The translations under genes and the position numbers were made by a program. The notes under the pieces were generated by a model. That model was not told the DNA's origin. It saw nothing but the letters and a program-made list of their open reading frames with translations, and did no database searches. Shown in pieces: positions 59,902 to 64,000 of a stretch of 64,000 nucleotides of DNA. Position 1 is the stretch's first letter. Each line of letters opens with the position of its first letter. Source of the DNA: Apostichopus japonicus (lineage: Eukaryota > Echinodermata > Holothuroidea > Aspidochirotida > Stichopodidae); contig NC_092577.1 in the NCBI RefSeq assembly GCF_037975245.1, forward strand, positions 11,910,013 through 11,974,012. The letters run 5' to 3'.

Positions 59902-60085
59902 AGTCTGGGGGTAGTGATACTTTTTAAGAAAACTACCAAACGACTGATCCGCTTCCAACCCCAGTCCCCTTGCATCGGGACTGTAAATGTGTGATCATCG
60001 TTAGGTGTGCATCACCATTCCCCTCGAAAGGGAACAGATAGTACACATGATCTTAGCCAAAAGGCCGATAAGTCTGGGTAGTGAT
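59902..60085 (-). mobile_element. U2-snRNA-headed retroposon with long target-site duplication
   Basis: AGTCTGGGGGTAGTGAT (59902-59918) and AGTCTGGGTAGTGAT (60071-60085) are direct repeats differing by two G residues, and bracket 152 bp (59919-60070). Read on the minus strand the insert starts at the 5' end of U2 snRNA: CGGCCTTTTGGCTAAGATCA, then GTGTA, then TATCTGTTC, matching 34 of 36 bases as I recall U2. The branch-site pairing GTAGTA is GTACTA. After TATCTGTTC the sequence leaves U2 and has three short hairpins (CCC TTTCGA GGG; GGTG..CACC; AGTCCC..GGGACT) and ends in TTAAAAAGT. Long duplications plus an A-rich end indicate target-primed insertion by LINE machinery. Confidence 0.8.
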
Positions 60086-60879
60086 TGTACGAATAACGTG
60101 AAGCCAATCAAGGCGCATACAGTATAAGAAGAAGGTAAGGCTTCCCACACATCTCGATATTCCTATCATTATGAAAGTATCGATTTAGTTAAACACATAA
60201 ACTTTCGAGAAAAAAAAGCAAAAAGAGTTTAACCTGTCAAATATATTACCATCCGACCTGAGAATGAGAATGACAATATTATGGTACTCTTAAAAGTTTC
60301 AGAAATTGTGAGAAGAGGAATAGAGGTCCGGTCAGTTAAGAAAGCGTGTAACCACCCCCCCCCCTCCACCTAGCCCCGCGGTCCAATAAGAGTTCCAGTA
60401 ATCCAAAAAGTGCCAACATCAACAGTCAGACTCACAATTGTTTGTTACAAAAATGACTCTTCGATATAATTTCTTGTAATTGCACCTACATTTTCGTTAC
60501 GCTAAAAGTCCCGTTTAGGGGAAATGTAGTAAAGGTTTTGTTGACAAGTGCAATTCGATTAATAACGAATTAAAAACTGAAAAGGGCTCGGATGATGTAG
60601 TTGTTAATTTGAATGGAATCTCCAATCACTCACTAATGTCAAATATGAGAGTAGCTTTGGTTTGTTAATAACCATCTTGGTATAGACAGTGCTATGCACT
60701 TTGCTGGTTAAATATCCCAACGTTTATGAAAATATGTACACATAAAAGTAAATAATTGATTAATACATTAACAATCATTAGTTATCGACGTTAATAGTAC
60801 AGTAAAATTACAAAGCGAATCTGTTACATTTATTAATAAAGGTCAAAGGTGCCAAACGATGAATATGCGTTCGACGAAT
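60086..60879. other. Non-genic
   Basis: A C-run at 60353-60364 and AT-rich sequence. No gene or repeat structure recognised. Confidence 0.4.
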
Positions 60880-61243
60880 TGTTCATATGCATTGCAACAC
60901 AGCCAGCTTGTATTTACAACTGCGTTACAGATCCGATGACACTGGTTGCTACCACATCTTTAACTTATAAATCCTGTGATTGTCTATTCAACTTTGTAAA
61001 AAGTTTCACTATTGCTTTCCAAAACAACTATTGCTGTCCAGTCGGCTTTTCCTATAACACATGTTCCTGATGAGCATCTTGACATAACTGCCTACTCTGA
61101 TGATAGCAAACATGATATTATTCATATTGCAACCGCGTACAGTTCCGATGTCAGTGATTGCAATCACATATTTAACGTACAAATTTTGTGATTGTTTATT
61201 CAACTTTGTAAAAAGTTTCACTATTGCTTTCCAAAACAATTTG
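60880..61243. repeat. Tandem duplication (212-bp offset) of the receptor C-terminal tail
   Basis: Copies at about 60880-61031 and 61092-61243. They are identical over about 42 bp (ATTCAACTTTGTAAAAAG through CCAAAACAA) and diverged elsewhere. The right copy is the true helix-7-to-tail coding region of the receptor; the left copy lies after its stop. Confidence 0.85.
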
Positions 61244-62301
61244 TTAGTTACTACATATATTAACGGATTTATAGCTGAATTAGAAAGTAAAATCAAAAAC
61301 GTGATTATGTTAGCTGAACGAGGAATTCGAATAGACATATCTATAGTAACTAAAAGGTTCAGTATGTTTGCTGGAATCCAACAGAATAAATAAACACCAA
61401 CAAGAACCATCAAATTCAGAGAGTCTTCACGAAGCTGATGTTCCATTAAACGTTCTTCTTCGTTACCTTTTATCCTTTTACGTCGTCCGAATGCTGTCTT
61501 GTTTTGGACGTCTGATATCAACTGTGAAACACTGATGCTTTCTTAATGGATTCTAGAAGTCGCCTCAACAGTTTTATGTTTTGCATTACTTCTTTCCACA
61601 AATTGCCCGTTAACAGCCAGACGTCTTCTAAGTTGAAAGAAAAATAACACATTCATGAGAAGTAAGCATGTCAGTGGCAATATGAAATTAGTAGTAATTC
61701 CTGAGTAGCTGCCTACGTAAGAAAGCAATTCTTCGTTCTCGGATTCCCCGAATATATTAACAATAAAAACTATGACGTGAGTCGTCTTCTGACTAAGGTA
61801 ACGGTATAAAAAACTAACTATCAATGTGACAACCATTTGCTTTAAGATTTTTTTGTCACTCGATCTCATGTTGTATTTGATCGGATCAAAGACCATTTTT
61901 AAGCGATCAAACGTCATTTGAATAACAATAAACAGCGACAGATAAATTGGGAAAAAACATCCCCATTCCAAAATTATCCATATATATGAATTTAATATAT
62001 CATTGTCGTAAGGAAGTAAAATTTCTAAGCAAGCATATAAAGGAATCGAGATAGTCCCTACCAATAAGTCTGCTATGGCAAGGTTTAATATGTAGAAGTT
62101 AAACGATACTTTTCTAAGATTTAAATCATTCATGTACGCTAGGATAGTCAATCCGTTCCCCGTTACACTCAATACTGTAAGACTGATGAAGGCTGTTAAA
62201 GTAACTATTGAACTAGGTATGAGGTATATATCAGGTTCATCTGTCACCGAAGAACAATTACACCTAGTTTCGTTTTAGTAAAGAGTTATTCCTTGATTCA
62301 T
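61009..62301 (-). pseudogene. Rhodopsin-family GPCR frame with two in-frame TAA codons
   Basis: One uninterrupted frame register of 431 codons from ATG 62301 (MNQGITLY) to TAG 61009, broken only by TAA at 62275-62277 and 61543-61545. Seven hydrophobic segments are clear: helix 1 with GN (SVTGNGLTILAYM), helix 2 LNLAIADLLV, helix 3 ending FDRLKMVFDPIKY (DRY variant), helix 4 without the usual Trp, helix 5 FILPLTCLLLMNV, helix 6 YLFCWIPANIL, helix 7 NSAINPLIY. An N-glycosylation site NET follows the first stop. The usual helix 3-loop 2 cysteine pair is not evident. Ligand unknown; it is an amine/peptide-type class A receptor in outline. Both stops are one C-to-T change from CAA. This suggests a young or polymorphic pseudogene; an alternative spliced 5' exon bypassing the first stop would not rescue the second. 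Confidence 0.85.
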
Positions 62302-63699
62302 AATGATGAAGACTGTGTTCACTCTAGAGTAGTCTCGGGCAGTCTTAGAACCAGGATTCCAAACAGTGCCAATCTATGTAGGTGCCAATGTCAATTGTGC
62401 TGATTTGGTTACCTCCTCAGAGCACAGTGGTTTCACACACTTCACCAAGAGTAACACATCATATAACGTGATGTACTCTACAAAACGTTGATCATTGAAA
62501 GGAAACTCAGAATTGGTAGCGAGGCAACTGTGGCAACCATTTGTTTACTTTTACCAGAGTCGAATATCACGTTAAGTAACAAGCTTGTCGTGGTAGTCTT
62601 CGTAGCCAAGTTTCTTGCAGGTTCAATCACGTCTTCTAAGAGTTTGATGGCTTCACAGATCTAATCAAGATGAACAGACACGTACACATGGGGAAGATCG
62701 CCAAACAAGTAAGGATCATTGAATGTAATATCGGCAAGTCCAACGAGTCAACAAATAACGTCGAACTATATTCTTTTCTAAACGAGATGTAGAGTCAAAC
62801 AATAACACTACCAAAGAACAGACAAGATAGCAATAAACGCGAAAGCTATTTAGTTAAACGTGATTCAACTACCCTAAGATGAATTACCACGCTTGAGTTT
62901 CATTTGAAATCACCAATAATCAATTCTTACTGTTATTGAAAGTCAATTGAACAATGAAGATAACCACAATGATCGGTCATAAGAAGAAAAATGTTTATAA
63001 TTAAATTGGTGACGCACGGTACACATTTGAGTAGAATTCTATAATACAGTGGACCAAACAAATAACGTTTTCAAACTCATCATACGTCATTACATGAACG
63101 AATTTTAATTAAATGCGATAACCACAATAATTGTCCAGACTGAAGAACAAACACTTATAGCCAAGTGTACTCCCCAGGAATATAATTAACTCTTTCTTTT
63201 CAAATTAGGAAATAGACCATTGACGATGCCAGTGATACAATTTGAAGGCTATAACATTAGAGGACATTACTGCCAACCCATACCTCAGGATTAGCAAACA
63301 TATTGCAATACCAAACTAGCAAATGTTACCTAACATCGTAGATGGTATCTGTATCTTCATGTTTCGTCAGAGGTTTAATATAGGCTATATTTTCTATAGA
63401 TAATGTTCGAACCCACAGACGGAGTTTATAAGACATCCAGCGCTAAGGAACAAAACTTCTTGAAGGTGTCACTTTTTTTTTAAGTTTAATCGGAATACCG
63501 GTTCGAGTCACTCCAAGATTAATGTATGTCGCCCAGTTACAGAGTTTTTGACAATTCATAATCATGAACGTTAACTATAAATTTAAGAGACTGACTTCGG
63601 TCAGCTTGCGGCTTTGATAAGCCAATGAGGCTTCTTTGCGAGTTACTGCTTGCCGGAGGATCTAAAATACATACATCCATAACTTAGCACTTCTGTTAT
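62302..63699. other. Upstream region of the receptor; no gene recognised
   Basis: Includes the leader shared with the other receptor remnants (near 62310-62370) and the TTAACTCTTTCTTTTCAAA word at 63187-63205. A poly-T run is at 63473-63481. No further coding similarity. Confidence 0.45.
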
Positions 63700-64000
63700 A
63701 TGTTTATGCTAGTTCTTTTGGTGGTTTGTTACACACACACGTGTGCGCAAAGTCATTGATTTTAAATTCAGTATCATTTTGTCTTTGTTACATTCTTCTT
63801 TTGGAAACCCAAACGGACTTTCAGACTAGGCCAAGGAAAAAGTTATACTAAACATTGCAACATTTCAAACAATTTAACACATTTGAACAAAACATGCAAA
63901 ATCTACATACTAAAAACTGATCTGTACGTATATATCTGTTTATTTTATTTTATGGATACGGAAAAAAACTACAATACAGTCTGAGCAATATACGATACGG
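63700..64000 (-). repeat. Duplicated transporter flank; possible start of a second transporter copy
   Basis: Bases 63715-63960 align with 51720-51985 (downstream flank of the transporter gene). At 63980-63997 the sequence TCTGAGCAATATACGATA is identical to 53114-53131, inside the coding region of transporter helix 9 (LSYIAQI on the minus strand). The roughly 1.1 kb that separates these in the first locus is missing here. The window ends at 64000, so whether an intact paralogue follows cannot be seen. Confidence 0.6.

Noticed and set aside
60030-60070. Functional U2 snRNA gene
   Set aside because: Only the first third matches, the branch-site pairing is altered, no Sm site follows, and target duplications mark an insertion.
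61009-62301. Alternative genetic code with TAA read as glutamine
   Set aside because: The TRIM-like genes and other frames here end normally at TAA and TAG, and neighbouring pseudogenes carry ordinary lesions; decay or polymorphism is simpler.

Overview
The window reads as nuclear DNA of an intron-bearing marine invertebrate, most likely an echinoderm and probably a sea cucumber. The basis is an A/T-rich background with poly-G runs, a local family of RING/B-box/coiled-coil/beta-propeller (TRIM-like) genes of the kind expanded in echinoderms, and a mixed load of hAT, Penelope-like, Tx1/L1-like, CR1/L2-like, RTE-like and tRNA-derived SINE elements. The organism call is inference; no ribosomal or mitochondrial marker is present.

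Layout. 1-0.9 kb: the intronless 5' part of a two-zinc-finger gene running off the left edge. 2.1-2.5 kb: a short hAT-type element with an 8-bp target duplication. 3.8-40.5 kb: a TRIM-like cluster, all on the minus strand. It has one intact gene (28773-30980, 735 aa), one open but 3'-truncated gene (3839-4696) and five decayed copies (8.4-9.0 kb, 15.9-16.5 kb, 18.4-21.9 kb split by LINE sequence, 37.4-38.1 kb, 38.3-40.5 kb). Flanking DNA of these copies was duplicated with them, once in inverted orientation. 23.1-26.4 kb: AT microsatellites, a tRNA-like SINE, a Penelope-like element carrying a TTAA-flanked palindromic MITE, and an old LINE. 27.5-27.9 kb: three 145-bp tandem units, two with a perfect DR1 motif. 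32.6-35.8 kb: a candidate 3.2-kb hAT-like element enclosing an RTE-like LINE end. 40.65-41.8 kb: a Tx1/L1-like LINE end upstream of the last TRIM copy. 47.4-50.1 kb: fragments of rhodopsin-like GPCR genes. 53.0-53.9 kb: an intact ten-helix drug/metabolite transporter gene. 58.0-60.1 kb: repeat debris, including a 152-bp U2-snRNA-headed retroposon with long target duplications. 61.0-62.3 kb: a seven-helix receptor frame with two in-frame TAA codons. The last 300 bp repeat the flank of the transporter gene, so a second transporter copy may begin beyond the right edge.

Only three loci look able to encode full or near-full products: the 735-aa TRIM-like protein, the transporter, and the zinc-finger gene cut by the window edge. 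The rest shows gene-family birth and death with recurrent transposon insertion. The most unusual items are the U2-headed retroposon, the chimeric inverted TRIM flank and the composite hAT-like insertion.
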